A stretch of 64,000 nucleotides of DNA. Source: Panopea generosa. Its lineage: Eukaryota > Mollusca > Bivalvia > Adapedonta > Hiatellidae. Position numbers and translations under genes: made by a program. This document shows positions 37,388 to 49,564 of the stretch, piece after piece. The notes beneath the pieces were generated by a model. That model saw only the letters and a program-made list of their open reading frames with translations, ran no database searches and was not told the DNA's origin. The stretch lies in NCBI GenBank assembly GCA_029582155.1, contig CM055900.1:47752236-47816235 (forward strand), given 5' to 3'. Every line of letters begins with the position of its first letter. Within the stretch, counting starts at the first letter, position 1.

Positions 37388-39807
37388 GTAAGATATGGTT
37401 TTCTGTACGAACATTATTACGTTATCATTTCATGTACATAATATAGAGAAGCACAAATGATGTGTTGAGCTTTCTAATAACAAAACAACTTGCAATATAT
37501 GGGAATGTTTATAAACGTAATATAATTAAATAGGTGTATTTTACGTTTAATGGGGATATACTGACGCAAGCTATAACGTAGTATTTGCGTTTGCATTCAA
37601 ACTTTCGTCTTAGTTAATAAATGAAGAAACCCAATTCCTTATTACCATCCGACGTATTTGTTTAAATCAATAAAAAATATTTCAGGTTAAATTGATTGAC
37701 ACATTATACTGAAGCACACCATATACGAATATATGTTTGGGGCCATGATATATCAACAAACAACGCGTATGGTAAATAGTATGCATTACTATAAGATGTA
37801 TTATATACTAGAATGGAAGGAAACCGGCGTGTGACTGTAGTATGTTATTAACGTTAGATAAATGACTTTATATAAAGAGTGTGTCGCATTTAGTTTGAAA
37901 CTAATCTTCCAAAATCTTCCGAGTTAGAAATTTAACAAATCAACTTTAGAGGCAATGGAAAATGTCTATTTTTAATTCATACTCTTGTAAGCAAGTATTA
38001 TAATATTTGGTCTGTAAATTCAAGATCAATATAAATATTGTTGCGCTTTTTCTGATTTCAACCTTCATGCAATGTTCATTTCTGTATCCATTCAAATACT
38101 CAATAGGAAGAATGTATAATTATTGTTAGGGATTATATCAGGAAAAAAGCGCTAAATGTTTAAAAAAAAATAGAATTATTTCAAAAATAGATAAAGAACA
38201 TCTCATTATCATAAATCAATAAAATCAAAATGGTTTGGTATGAAAATCCACCAAAACGTGACACAATCGATATTTAAACTGGAGTGCAAAACTTGAAACG
38301 AAATCCCCATTCTAAAAAAAAGACAGCACTTAATTACCTCTATATCGTCATTCGGACACTTTCCAAGATGAAATCGTATTACTTGGAAAATTGAATAACG
38401 GATCATATTGAAATCAAAATGGAATCGCGTGACTCATTTAATACGTCACAAAATCTATTTTAGTCTCATCTAGGCGCGTAGCCCAAGTTGGGAAATCCCT
38501 TTTCAATATAATATTTGGCATGTTTAGATAGATATCCTTTTGGCAATGCGGGATCAGTGAGCATATAAAGGGATGCTGTATTGGAAATAAATGTTTTTAG
38601 TCAATTTAATGAAAAGAGAAAAATCCTGATATATTCACTTTAAAAGTGACTAAAACATAAATATTACAAAAAAAAAAAAAAAAAAGAAAAGGTATTGACA
38701 AAAACAAGCAACTGTTTCATGAATGAAATAAAATATATCATGCACAGTGCGTCTCAGTGATTCATATACATGTTTGCGTGATATGATACGTTATTAGATA
38801 TAACAATAACATCCTCAATTCTGCTAAAATGCACATGTCTTTATCAAATGTCAATAGAATATGTAACACTACTTACCATATTTCAGGTTAAATGTATTAA
38901 CACATTATCATGTAACACACCAAAAGAGAATAAATGTTTTGGGGTCATGAAATCGAATCCCTGCCCGTTGATTGATATACGACATTGTGTCTCATTACCA
39001 TTCGTCTCACACCGCCGATTCAAGTGGGAAAGCTACTTGCGGAGATGTGGTGTGCTCGATTACTGGTTAACCATTCAGGATCCCAGGAAAGAGTGTTTAG
39101 TTTAACTGATCGTCTATTAGTCATCGATGGCATAAACATGACGCTATATATTCAATCAATCAATCAATCAATCATTCAATCAATATATACATGTATATTC
39201 AACAAACAAAATGTTTTGACGACCAGTAAATTTAAACTTCAGAATTCATTTTTATTTTCTCTATTCATTCGTTTCTTCTGCTTTTCATTTTATCTTTATT
39301 TATATTGTATGATCCTTGTGTATTATTCTGTGTCTTACATTATTGTATAAATTGAATGATTTGTAAAATTGCTTTGTTCCAGATGAACTGAAAACGCCAT
39401 CAGTTGTGTTTAAAGCAAGGGGAATCACTAACAAAAATCCTTCTAATGGAGACGTGATTATCTTCGGCACCGTGGTCACTGACATCGGTGGAGGGTATGA
39501 CAGCGGTACGGGGTATTTTACCGCTCCTCATTCAGGTACTTACCTGTTTACGGTCCAGTTGTGTACATACAGCAAGAAATGGATACACTCGCAAATAATA
39601 GCCGCAGGTAAAACAATGGAAACGAGCACACATTACAACCATGATGCCTCCTACACATGTAACTCCGGTGATGCAGTGACTGTGTTGTCTAAGGGTAATC
39701 AAGTATTGACTAAATGTTATTCAATTTCAACAGGTGCTGTAATTGAAGATATAAATCACAGCTGGAATTCATTTTCTGGCGTTTTAATCCACACCGGTAC
39801 TGAATAA
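37000..39807 (+). CDS. C1q domain-containing secreted protein, gene 2 (2 exons)
   Basis: Encodes 270 residues from exons 37000-37387 and 39383-39807, with a GT-AG phase-1 intron of 1995 bases. It has the same order as gene 1: signal peptide (residues 1-18, cleavage after SHA), Cys26, the YDYDEKVFHKLVRLEHQ stretch, a coiled coil with many Met/Glu/Lys heptads, then the C1q head from about 131 opening TPSVVFKARG and ending NSFSGVLIHTGTE. The heads are strongly alike in the core strands (GGGYDSGTGYFTAP, THYNHDAS, SGDAVTVLS). They differ most around residues 185-200 and 240-255, which correspond to surface loops and so to possible ligand differences. Gene 1 has Cys128 at the end of the coiled coil where gene 2 has Tyr. 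The intron holds a SINE and another dispersed repeat. The start is the ATG at 37000, because the upstream in-frame codons are not ATG. Confidence 0.93.
38405..38570 (+). repeat. Dispersed repeat, copy 1 (intron of C1q gene 2)
   Basis: Shares with 44905-45100, in the same orientation, the landmarks CTCATTTAATACGTCACAAAAT, AATCTATTTTAGT, CTAGGCGCGT, GTAGCCCAAGT and TTTTGGCATGTTTA (described separately). No coding potential or terminal repeats were noticed. Confidence 0.7.
38946..39187 (+). mobile_element. tRNA-derived SINE, family A copy (intron of C1q gene 2)
   Basis: Begins at the B-box region (AAATCGAATCCC), continues with the complete body (GATTGATATACGACATTGTG, CACCGCCGATTCAAGTGGGA, GGCATAAACATGACGCTATA) and ends in a (CAAT)n tail at about 39150-39187. 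It is sense to the host gene. Confidence 0.8.
39383..39807 (+). CDS. C1q gene 2, exon 2 (C1q head)
   Basis: Starts after the acceptor GCTTTGTTCCAG and completes the split Asp codon. It encodes the whole C1q domain, one codon shorter than in gene 1, and ends with TAA at 39805-39807. Confidence 0.93.
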
Positions 39808-39839
39808 TTAAAATGTGCTGACATGCACTTGTGACACTA

Positions 39840-41800
39840 ACTGATGATAACAAGGTTAAAACGTTTACAAAAAAATGTTATCCTACGTGCCATAATCCAA
39901 GTCACTTAACTGAACAGTGTACATATACCTAAATAATCCCATAATTGCAATTACCAAGTTAGTTTTAATTTAGTTGTTATCTTGATAGATTATTCATAAC
40001 AAGTTTCATACAGTTATATTAAAAGAAATAGACACATGATTGCGCTGTTGGTTTACAATACCGTTAATAGGATCAAAATTTTATTTTTGAGACAGTGCCT
40101 AATACCATTCGGCCACGGAGGACCCTTCAGAAGTTAAATAGTGATTTCATAAAACACAAAAGCTGATTATATTGACAATATTTATTAGAATTAACAATAT
40201 CATGACATGTTATTCTAACTAAGACATATGTGTATGTTTATATGTACACTATCATGTTAATTAAGTCAAGCATATTTTTAGGTTTAATAACATTCAGTTG
40301 TTTTGTGTATTTAACATGTTTACAAATAAAGTGGATCCTTAGACCCAAGGAATTTTTTATTTGTAAAAACCATTTTGTAAGGTCACTTAAAATATGTTCC
40401 TTATCATACTAATGTCTTATTCCTGGGTAAACTTTATTATCTTAAAATATGAAACAAGTTGTTTTTTAAAGTATACGACAAGTTGTCTCGATTAAAATGT
40501 GGGGCAAAATGTCTTAACGTCTCACACCACTATTACAATTCTATGTCCAAAACAGAGTGAAAAAACTCTTCACTAGACCCAGAGCTACAATTATAAAGAA
40601 AAAAAGCATATATTGACCAAGACTTTTAATTAAATTCAATGATCTCGTGATACATGTCAATTGCAAGAGTAATAAAATGTCCACTATTCGCCCACGATGC
40701 GGTTCGAACAAACAATTCTAAAATGACACAGAATTGCCATTAAGCATACCAATTTCATTGGTGATTTCTAAGAAACTAACCATTTAACACTTGGTAGGAA
40801 AAAAGTAAAGCACTGCAACACAAAGCCCTGAAAAGAGAAGAAAAAGAGAACTAAAGTTTAATTTCTATCTCCTTCATCTGTCCGGAGTACTCAAAGAGAG
40901 ATTATAGTGGTGTGAGTCCTTTCGATCCATGCTCATATTTCAAAGCAGCGTTAATAAAATATTAAGGTTGTTGGTTGTTTCGTACCACTACATTTACGTA
41001 ACAGATTATTTCATACCATTTAAGGAGGTTTCGTACCATATATGACATATATAGTACTTTGTTAAAATACGTGACCCCTGGTAAAAATGTATACCCTGTA
41101 CATGTATAGAAATTGGATCATAATACTGATATATATGGTTAATATGATTAAAAAGTATTGAATAATAATAAAATCATTAGATCAGAGACATATGTGCAGA
41201 GTCTATATTGCAAACATGTTTATTGAATGCACGGACTTTTATTTTCAATTTCGTCTGTCATTTATAAGTAACTCCAAGATACACTATTTCCTTTAACATT
41301 CTGTAAAGAAAGCGTCTTACCAAAACAATCAATGCAAATTACTGCGATGTCATGCACTTCCATTTATAATTTTTTTCCCTTCCAAGTTTTACAATGAATC
41401 CCATTTCTATCCGGCCTTTCTATGCTTTGATAAGATCATGACAAAACAGCTTATACTTACGTTAGAATAACTACGATTAATAAAACAATTCACACTTTCA
41501 GAACAGTTTATAACGCGATTTCCGGTGATATATACGAGGGAATCACAAAACCCACAATTCAACTACCACTATATACCTTTACTACATAAGATATCGCATA
41601 CAATTTCAAAAACAATTTAAGAGCGATATAGTTATATTGCTATGACTCGTTATTCGAAGAAATATAAATAATGACAATAATAGTTCTTTAATGATCTCAA
41701 TACTAGGAATTAATAACGTATGGATCGTACGTACTATTCAGGGAGATAATGAAAGCTTGCTAGATCTGTTTACAAATTAGAAACTCCATTAAAGTCACAA
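39840..41800. other. 3' flank of C1q gene 2, no further gene recognised
   Basis: The first 250 bases are the counterpart of the orphan C1q 3' end at 20330-20600. Beyond that I see only AT-rich sequence and short chance frames. Confidence 0.4.
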
Positions 41801-41807
41801 TGAAAAA

Positions 41808-41976
41808 CAGTCAAACCTGTCTTAAACAGACGGTCGAGAGATAGAGCAAAGACAGGTTGTTGCTTAATACAGGTTAATTTGCTCTGAAAGCATAACAATG
41901 GGAAATAGCAAAAGTGGCTGCTTAAGATAGGTGACTGCTTAATAGAGGTGGCCGCTTACACAGGTCTGGCTGTATT
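41808..41976. mobile_element. Small MITE-like element
   Basis: About 168 bases bounded by imperfect inverted repeats: left ACAGTCAAACCTGTCTTAA, right in reverse complement ACAGCCAGACCTGTGTAA. It contains internal TGACTGCTTAATAGAGGTGG-type repeats. There is no coding sequence. The target duplication is not clear. Confidence 0.5.
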
Positions 41977-42514
41977 GTCGAGGGAGTGAGAGATTGTATA
42001 TACACTGGATATTTTACTGGCCAGATAAGATCACTCAGGTCTGTCGATAGCCGTTTGCTATCTGTTAGAATTAAAAATACTATTTGTAAACCACGTGTTT
42101 CTTTATTAGTGTTGCCGTAGTAGCACACAATATCGTGAAAAAATAAATTGATCTGTCTTAATTTGAAATATATTAATAGACCGCTAACTCTCTCTATATA
42201 CCACTCCTTAAAAGGACCTTGAGTAAAGGTTTGGTCAGAAAATTGTATTTTCTTTATGTATGCCTTTGCTAAAATACAGTTTTATAGTGTATTTACTTGT
42301 TTATTCGTAAGACATTAGATAAGTAGCTTTTTGCTGTTTTGAAATAATGCCTAATGAAAGCGTAAACAACAATAAAATACGTTAACTTGTAGTTAGTATG
42401 GTAAGCAATATCTTGTTCACGTATTTACCAGATATATTCATTCACAGAAAATATCAGAAACATCTGACAAGTTAAAAATTACATAACAAGTCATTTAAAA
42501 GAACAAAACCTAAT

Positions 42515-42640
42515 GCAAGACATTTTTCCCCATATGCTTATTACTGGTTCTACCCAGGAAGACTTCGAGCGTGACTTGTATTAGATGGGGTAACCTGTTT
42601 CACAATCGGAGAAAAACAAATAAGTTTATAAACTAAATAA
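42515..42640 (+). mobile_element. SINE family B body (head missing)
   Basis: TTTTTCCCCATATGCTTATT, then ACTGGTTCTACCCAGGAAGA and CTTCGAGCGTGACTTGTAT match the body of the copies at 12190-12300 and 47186-47310. It is 5'-truncated. Confidence 0.6.
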
Positions 42641-42807
42641 GTTTGGAAAATATCAATCTATATTTTTCAAGATTGTTACTCACAATTTCAAAACAAGTAT
42701 CACTTCACTAGTCTATTTTCATTTAAACATGTAACATTATTTTAATGAAATATCAGTTGGTTATACATCGATATTAATACATATATGTCCATATGATTAT
42801 ACGTATA

Positions 42808-42960
42808 ACCGTAGCGGTGGAATAGGGGTAGAACATCGTGGGTTCGATCGACCCGGTCGGGTCATACCAAAGACTTGACAAAAGGTACTAGTAGCTTCCT
42901 CGCTTTGCGATAAGCATTTAGAGGAAAGTTCTTGGTCATAGCATGTGCCTGCAGCATATT
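42808..42960 (+). mobile_element. SINE family C copy, 3'-truncated
   Basis: Contains GTAGCGGTGGAATAGGGGTA and GTGGGTTCGATCGACCCGGT as head, with part of the head deleted between them. The body CATACCAAAGACTTGAC, GGTACTAGTAGC and TTTAGAGGAAAGTTCTTGGTC matches 44000-44282 in reverse complement. Confidence 0.6.
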
Positions 42961-42999
42961 GTACAGTGAACTGTATAATGACCTTTTTATTATTTAACT

Positions 43000-43990
43000 C
43001 GAGTTCTTTTAATATTGAACACAATGTCAAATTAAAATTAACAATAATAAAGTTATAATAAAGTTTTTAAAAAATATTAAACTCACATATAAAGGTAGGC
43101 TAACATGTATAGAGAGTTAATGTTTACCATATTTTCAAAATTATTACAGTTGTTTCTTTTATAATTGACCTAAATATAATATTAATGTAATATCCTGTTC
43201 ACAGACGTTTTTAGTTTGTTTAATTCAAAACAAATTAAATGTGTATCTGATAATTCATTTTGGAATAAATAATACTTCAATTTCTATTGTTAAGAGTTAC
43301 CGTCCCAATGCATATAAGGGACAGTTGAACCGTCCAATACGAAAAATATATCCAGATTTTCGGGACGCTTCCGGGAAGATTTGAAGTGTACAATAAAGAC
43401 TTCTTATGTACAATCACGTGGTGCCACATACTGTAGCAATTATGTTCGTGTATGTTCTGACACTGATAAAATTCCAAATACTAGATCCTGGGGTCACAGA
43501 ACTTTTCTACTTATCAATTTCAAATCTGAGAGTTTCGGTAAATAGATTAAGATTATCTGAATATATATATTTCAGCTATCGCTGCGATACAACGTCTGAG
43601 TTTAAAGGGAGATTAGACGATGATATTAAAATAAATGGTACTCTTTTTCAAACATAAATTACTTAGTATTTAGATATACGTGTGTGAAAGCGTATAAAAA
43701 TATGGGGAGATATTTAAATAAAATTCGAAACAACATGTAAAAAAAATATTAATATTTTTTGGTAAATCAGATAATGTTACGTACATCTTAAATCATATAA
43801 AAATAAAGCAATTTATTGATCAGTTTGATTTAGATTTTAGAACAAAACGACCTTTTTTGCATTTATAGGTGACTTAATTCGCGAAATAGGGGGCAAGTCA
43901 AAGTCATGACCCTTTCAATAATAGGAAAAAAATGTCATACATATTCTAAGGATATATTAAGTTCATAACAGCATTATAATGTATATATGT
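43000..43990. other. AT-rich stretch without a recognised gene
   Basis: No family resemblance, tandem repeats or SINE heads were noticed. Confidence 0.35.
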
Positions 43991-43999
43991 TATTGTAGG

Positions 44000-44282
44000 C
44001 TGTCAACCATTTTCCAGTCATATCGCAACGGCGTCGACTTAGACAGTAATCCAAGCGCTGCCACACTGGAGTATCATGCCGTAGACAAATGCTATGATAC
44101 CCCACCCAGTTCATTATATTAACACCGGGTTGACCATATCTAGCACTTTCCTCTAAATACTAAGCGCTAAGCAAGATAGCTGCAGGTACCATTTTCCAAG
44201 TCTTTGGTATAACCCGACCGGAGATCGAACCCACCAATTTCTGCATACGAAGCGGATGCTTTACCATTACACCCCAACTGCG
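44000..44282 (-). mobile_element. tRNA-derived SINE, family C, near full length
   Basis: On the minus strand the head reads GGGGTGTAATGGTAAAGCATC, then GTGGGTTCGATCTCCGG. The body follows with ACCAAAGACTTGGAAAATGG, TTTAGAGGAAAGTGCTAG, ACCCGGTGTTAATATAATGA and TGATACTCCAGTGTGGCAGC. It served as the reference for the other family C pieces in this window. Confidence 0.75.
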
Positions 44283-44904
44283 GTGTTGTTGATTATATAA
44301 TTTTCAGATAGTGTTCAGTGAACATCTATAAACTGTTCCGTGTGTCCTTTTAACATGCAGAGGTCCAATTGCCACTCATATATATTCGCTTTATGATCTA
44401 GGCTAGATACGTTAGACAGTCGGTTATTTTGAAATTCAAGGCTGTATTTCATTAGACATCAGATAACGCGCTTTCTTTTCAATGTAAATAAAAACATGCG
44501 TGCAGGTCTTGACAAGCTAGAAGAAACTGATTAAATGATATGTTTAGATAAATGGATGCATTTCAGATAAAGAGTACTTAAAGTCGTTATATGTTCCGGT
44601 TAGTTTACAAATCATTAATAAAGTATGTTAGAAACTAAATTATTAATTTGTTTTTGTTTTGGCTGGAGGTAAGTGGGTGGGTGAAGTTTGGGATGGTATT
44701 CCGATTACGCTAACATATTTCTTTTAATGTATCCCCATTTTACTATTTTATTAATTAACAGTCGTATATGTGTTTGACATCCATTTGTTAAAATAAAACG
44801 AATTTAAAGGACGAACAAGTAAGGGTAATAACATTTATTTCTTAATAAAATAACAGCATTTATAAGTTTGCAGTTAAATGGAATATATGCCAACAGATCA
44901 AATT

Positions 44905-45100
44905 AAAATCAAATTGAAATGACGTGGCTCATTTAATACGTCACAAAATATGTTGGCATTTAAAGCGGGAAATCTATTTTAGTATAACCTAGGCGCGTCG
45001 CGTAGCCCAAGTGAGAAAAGCTCTTTTCAATATCTTTTTTGGCATGTTTAAAAAAAAAAATATATATATATATTGACAATACAGGGTCAGTGAGTATTAT
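44905..45100 (+). repeat. Dispersed repeat, copy 2
   Basis: Counterpart of 38405-38570, with an internal addition of about 30 bases after the CACAAAAT block. It ends near the start of the pentanucleotide array. Confidence 0.7.
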
Positions 45101-45129
45101 ATATACATGTTATACTGTATACATAATAT

Positions 45130-45591
45130 AATATAATGTGATGTGATGTGATGTGATGTGATGTGATGTGATGTGATGTGATGTGATGTGATGTGAAGTG
45201 ATGTGATATGATATGATATGATATGATATGATATGATATGATATGATATGATATGATATGATATGATATGATATGATGGTACGGTACGGTACGGTACGGT
45301 ACGGTACGGTTTGGTATGGTATGGTATGGTATGGTATGATATGATTTGGTATGGTATGGTATGGTATGGTATGGTATGGTATGGTTTGGTTTGGTTTGGT
45401 GTGGTGTGGTGTGGTGTGGTGTGGTGTGGTGTGGTGTGATGTGATGTGATGTGATGTGATGTGATGTGAATATAATATAATATAATATAATATAATATAA
45501 TATAATATAATATAATATAATATAATATAATATAATATAATATAATATAATATAATATAATATAATATAATATAATATAATATAATATAAT
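45130..45591 (+). repeat. Mosaic pentanucleotide array
   Basis: Uninterrupted 5-base register in consecutive homogeneous blocks: TGTGA (to about 45205), TATGA (to about 45276), TACGG (to about 45310), TATGG with a short TATGA stretch (to about 45385), TTTGG, TGTGG (to about 45437), TGTGA again (to about 45468), and TATAA (about 24 units to 45591). Most neighbouring blocks differ by one base in the unit. It opens a chance frame on the minus strand. Confidence 0.95.
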
Positions 45592-45599
45592 TGATAACA

Positions 45600-47160
45600 T
45601 ATTGTTATTTGTAGTGTTGGTTTGTAAAATTTATCGTGTATGTTTTTATATATGCAAACATCAAGTAAAACGAACTATGGAAAATATACAAAACATTGTT
45701 GACACCAGAATGTAAAAAAACACGTTAATCGTTTATGTATTAATATTGATACATTGGTGAACTAAAATTAAATTAGAAAAAAATATAAGCACACATTAAC
45801 GATCACTTTTTCTTCATTATCAGAACAAGGATCAACCTGTCAGATCTCCCGTCGAAAGTTAATTTTAAAGCAATAAGAAAGTCATTGCTATATAATCACT
45901 TTTAATTTAATTGAAGTGTTATAAAGTTGTTAAAGCAATAACTACAGATGAAGCTAATAACTTCAGTCCAAGTACAGATCCAAGACGGCGTGTTAACAAC
46001 ATACTGGAGATATATAGTTTTAGGAATATTTAGAAAAAGGTAAGTGTTTTTTTTTTGTGTGTGTTTTTTTTTTATTTTAACTTCATAGCTACTGAGTACG
46101 ATTGATATTTTCTCAGAAATAGGCTTCATTTTATCATCATGTTTATCAGTTTCGTCTAACATATGTCAGTGGCATTTCAACAAGGTACATGTAATTGGTT
46201 TGGAAGGATAATATAAGATAAGTGCGTGTTGCTATGTATTTCCGAACAACAAACGACAATCTTGCGTAATTATTTAAACGTATTTATATGACAGAGTTTG
46301 TGAACATTCATGTAGAGTATTGAGTATATTAATAAAATGGACATGAGACCATTTTGTGGCTATTGTCAGGGTACTGCAATGTACGCATCAGAGTACTATA
46401 GGGATGTTTAAACAAGTCTTCCTGTATTTACGAATGAACGAAATCCGTATTAACACATCAAAATTTGTATGGTCATTGCATTTCGGATTTGACTCATAAA
46501 ACAGTTCTCTTACAGGGTGTCAGCTATGTGAATTATAAAAATAAAATACCTGCTTAATAGGTTCAAACAATAGTATTTTATACATATAGAAAGCTATATG
46601 AACATCATCAATAATGTAATATTCAAAGGATAATCCAAATATAGAAATCAATATCCAGAATTCTCATATTAATCACAAGAAGAAGTGCCACAAGGACCAT
46701 CGCCCTGAAACGATCAGCAGCAGGGAAGCTTATATTGTGCTAAATGCAATATCGCTCTTTACCTGCCATCGCATTATACGACGAGAGTATCTAAATCATA
46801 TACATAATATCTAATTATGACAAGTAACACACTTTACTAATATGGTTCCTTATAGTTCACACGAAGATGCCTCAAAATGACTTATTTGATATGTTATATA
46901 GAGTTGTAATATTATCGTTAAAGTTAATTAATGATTTATTCAAGAAACTTATATAATTTTTATGAGTCTCAGAGTAGTACAGGTTGTTAATTTTAAGAAA
47001 CTTTTAAGAAACCAAGAATTTAATGAAATGTGCCACTAATAAGATCAATTATAATGAAATGCACATATAATTCGGTAATAGTATAACAGTCTCAAGTAAA
47101 ACGTGACGTCAATAATAAAGCTCAAGATGAAAACTACGCATTTCAGAATTTTTTTTCATA
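45600..47160. other. AT-rich stretch without a recognised gene
   Basis: Only short chance frames and homopolymer runs are present. A 5' untranslated exon of the carboxypeptidase gene could lie here, but I cannot point to one. Confidence 0.35.
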
Positions 47161-47169
47161 TGCACTAGC

Positions 47170-47310
47170 TATTGTTAGAAAGACACCTTTCTCCGCATAT
47201 GCTTAGTACTGCTTCTACCCAGGAAGTCATCGAGCGCGATTTGTATAAGTTGTAAGAATTTGGTTCGCAATCGAAGCAAAATAGATGAGTTTAAACTCAT
47301 ACCTTGCCAT
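47170..47310 (+). mobile_element. SINE family B body upstream of the carboxypeptidase gene
   Basis: CTCCGCATATGCTTAGTACT, then GCTTCTACCCAGGAAGTC and ATCGAGCGCGATTTGTATA match the family B bodies at 42515 and 12190. The head is missing. Confidence 0.6.
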
Positions 47311-47496
47311 TTTTAATACCACGCTGACGGCTTATATCGGTGATCGCTGATTCTTATAACACAATATACTAAATACTTATGATTCAATTTTTACGTTTCA
47401 ATAAACAGTTATTATTTATTTTATTAGTTAATTGAACTTGTAAATATAGCATTTCATTTGATTGTGAGTTTGTGTTTGTTGTAGATACACGAGACG

Positions 47497-47579
47497 ATGG
47501 TGTTTATTTCTTGTGTGGTGTTATGTTTGGGTTTGGTAACAGCAGCTAGTGCATATGACGGCAGCAAACCATTTAAAGG
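47497..47579 (+). CDS. Carboxypeptidase exon 1 (signal peptide)
   Basis: 27 codons plus two bases. The ATG follows an acceptor-like TTTGTTGTAG at about 47474-47483, so a 5' untranslated exon probably precedes it. The exon must end after AAAGG for the frame to continue into HKVIRV, which makes the donor GCAAGT. Confidence 0.85.
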
Positions 47580-49512
47580 GCAAGTACATATTAGCATGCT
47601 TGTGAATGATACTAAGTGCCTCCACTAAAGGTTATACATATATATCAATTATGGACTACGTTTAATATTTTATCTTAATAGTATTGTCAATAGTTTTCTG
47701 AAATTTTAATTTCGCGTATTGTAATCAATAAATATCAAATAATTCAATAGTTTATAACTGGTCAATTCTAGATATTAACATATCTGATACTCTTCATGGT
47801 GAAAATAGATGCTTGATTTGTATGATATGAGCTATGGCAAACTACAGCACTTAATTGATATCAGAAAATGATAGACATGTAACGTCGTGAAATTGTGTTT
47901 GACTACGTACGTGATTGAGTTCCTACCACACACTGGCGTCTCTCGTCAAATATCAGCACAGGGATTTATTTGATGTTTCTATTCGTCAGAACTTTTAAAG
48001 ATGTTAAAAAATGATACAAAAAAAAAAGAATATTTTCCAAAATATGGTTATATTAGATTATACCGACATGCTTTTAAATTGTTGGAAAAAGTCTAAGTAT
48101 TTCTGGAACACCCCTCGTAAATATATTATTGTTTCTATTAAAGTCTCACCATAATAATCACTAATCCCATTTATCGAATAGAAGAATAATAACTCATATA
48201 AGATTCCATTCGCTGAGAATGTTAGACTTCGACAACTGTTATTAATATTGTGCTGAATATTATACCTCACGCTGGTTATTTTTAAAACAGCATAATTATA
48301 TTAGACTATTACATAAATAATCTAATGAAAACAGCACAACTATTCGCAAACTCGTTCATAATCACATATAAAATTTGTTATGACAACGATCCATCAATAG
48401 TATATAAAACGTTAACAATATATACATGTACACTACGCAGTTTACTGAGAATACATGATTAAGGAGGAGACAGCATTACATATATCATTAAGAGAAAAGT
48501 TCTGCATTTTAAGTCATCAGATTTCATGTTTCAGACACAAAGTGATTCGAGTAATACCAAAAACCGAGCACCAACTCCTTATGCTAGCACACTGGTTTGA
48601 GGACAAGGTACGAGCGTAGTATTAGATCTCAAATGTGAAACAGCTGAGACAATTGTATGTGGTACCCTGATTTTTTTTTTTTAAATTACATCGAATTTGT
48701 CACGGGTATAAGTAAGTATGTAAGTATGTAAGTAGGTAGGTAGGAAGGTAGGTAAGAAGGTAAGAAGGTAGGTAAGAAGGAAGGTAGGTAGGTAGGTAGG
48801 TAGGTAAGTAGGTAGGTAGGTAGGTAGGTAGGTAGGAAGGTTGGCATGGAGGTATGTAGGTAGGAAGGTAAGTAGGCAGGTAAGTAATTAAGTAAATATT
48901 TTCTTAAAGTGATATCTGCGCTAACAAATCAATAACAATCATATTAACAATAAATGCAAATGAAGCACACGGACCTATAAGTCAGTCACTATCATTAATA
49001 CAAAGTATCAGATTGTAAACAAGATGTAAACAGTTGTGGCTATATCAATTAAATATACAAAAAAATTATAATATAATATATGAATGTGTTTGTTTTTTTA
49101 ACAAAAAATACTAAATAAATGAATTGAGTTATGAGTTATTTTTAGTTGAGTTTCTTCTTCTTAGGAACGCTTTCGTTAAAAACTATCCTTTATATTTTCA
49201 GTTAGACTAATAAGAAATCATTACTTTTAGGCCTACAACGAAGTATGTATGAGACAGACAAAATATCTTAATAACAAACATACTTTAGTACTAAAACCTG
49301 ACAAGTATCTAAATTGAAATAATAACTCAGCAATTCATGTCTTTGGAATGGAGTTTAACATAATTTTCAACATATAGGTGTTGTATAGGATAACCTTGTT
49401 TTTACTGGCTTTCTAAAATGTTAAATGCGTTTACTAGAACTGTATAATAGCACGTTGCCTCTGTAACTAACTGAAAACCATTTAATACACGGGTTGGACG
49501 GAGATACAAGAT

Positions 49513-49564
<52 letters not shown>

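Noticed and set aside
45097-45600. 167-codon minus-strand frame
   Set aside because: It is simple read-through of pentanucleotide repeats.
49239-49252. Micro-exon GCCTACAACGAA in carboxypeptidase intron 2
   Set aside because: It is bordered by TTTTAG and GTATGT, but it is 12 bases long in phase 0, whereas the gap needs a phase-0 to phase-2 piece encoding a motif like LDFW.
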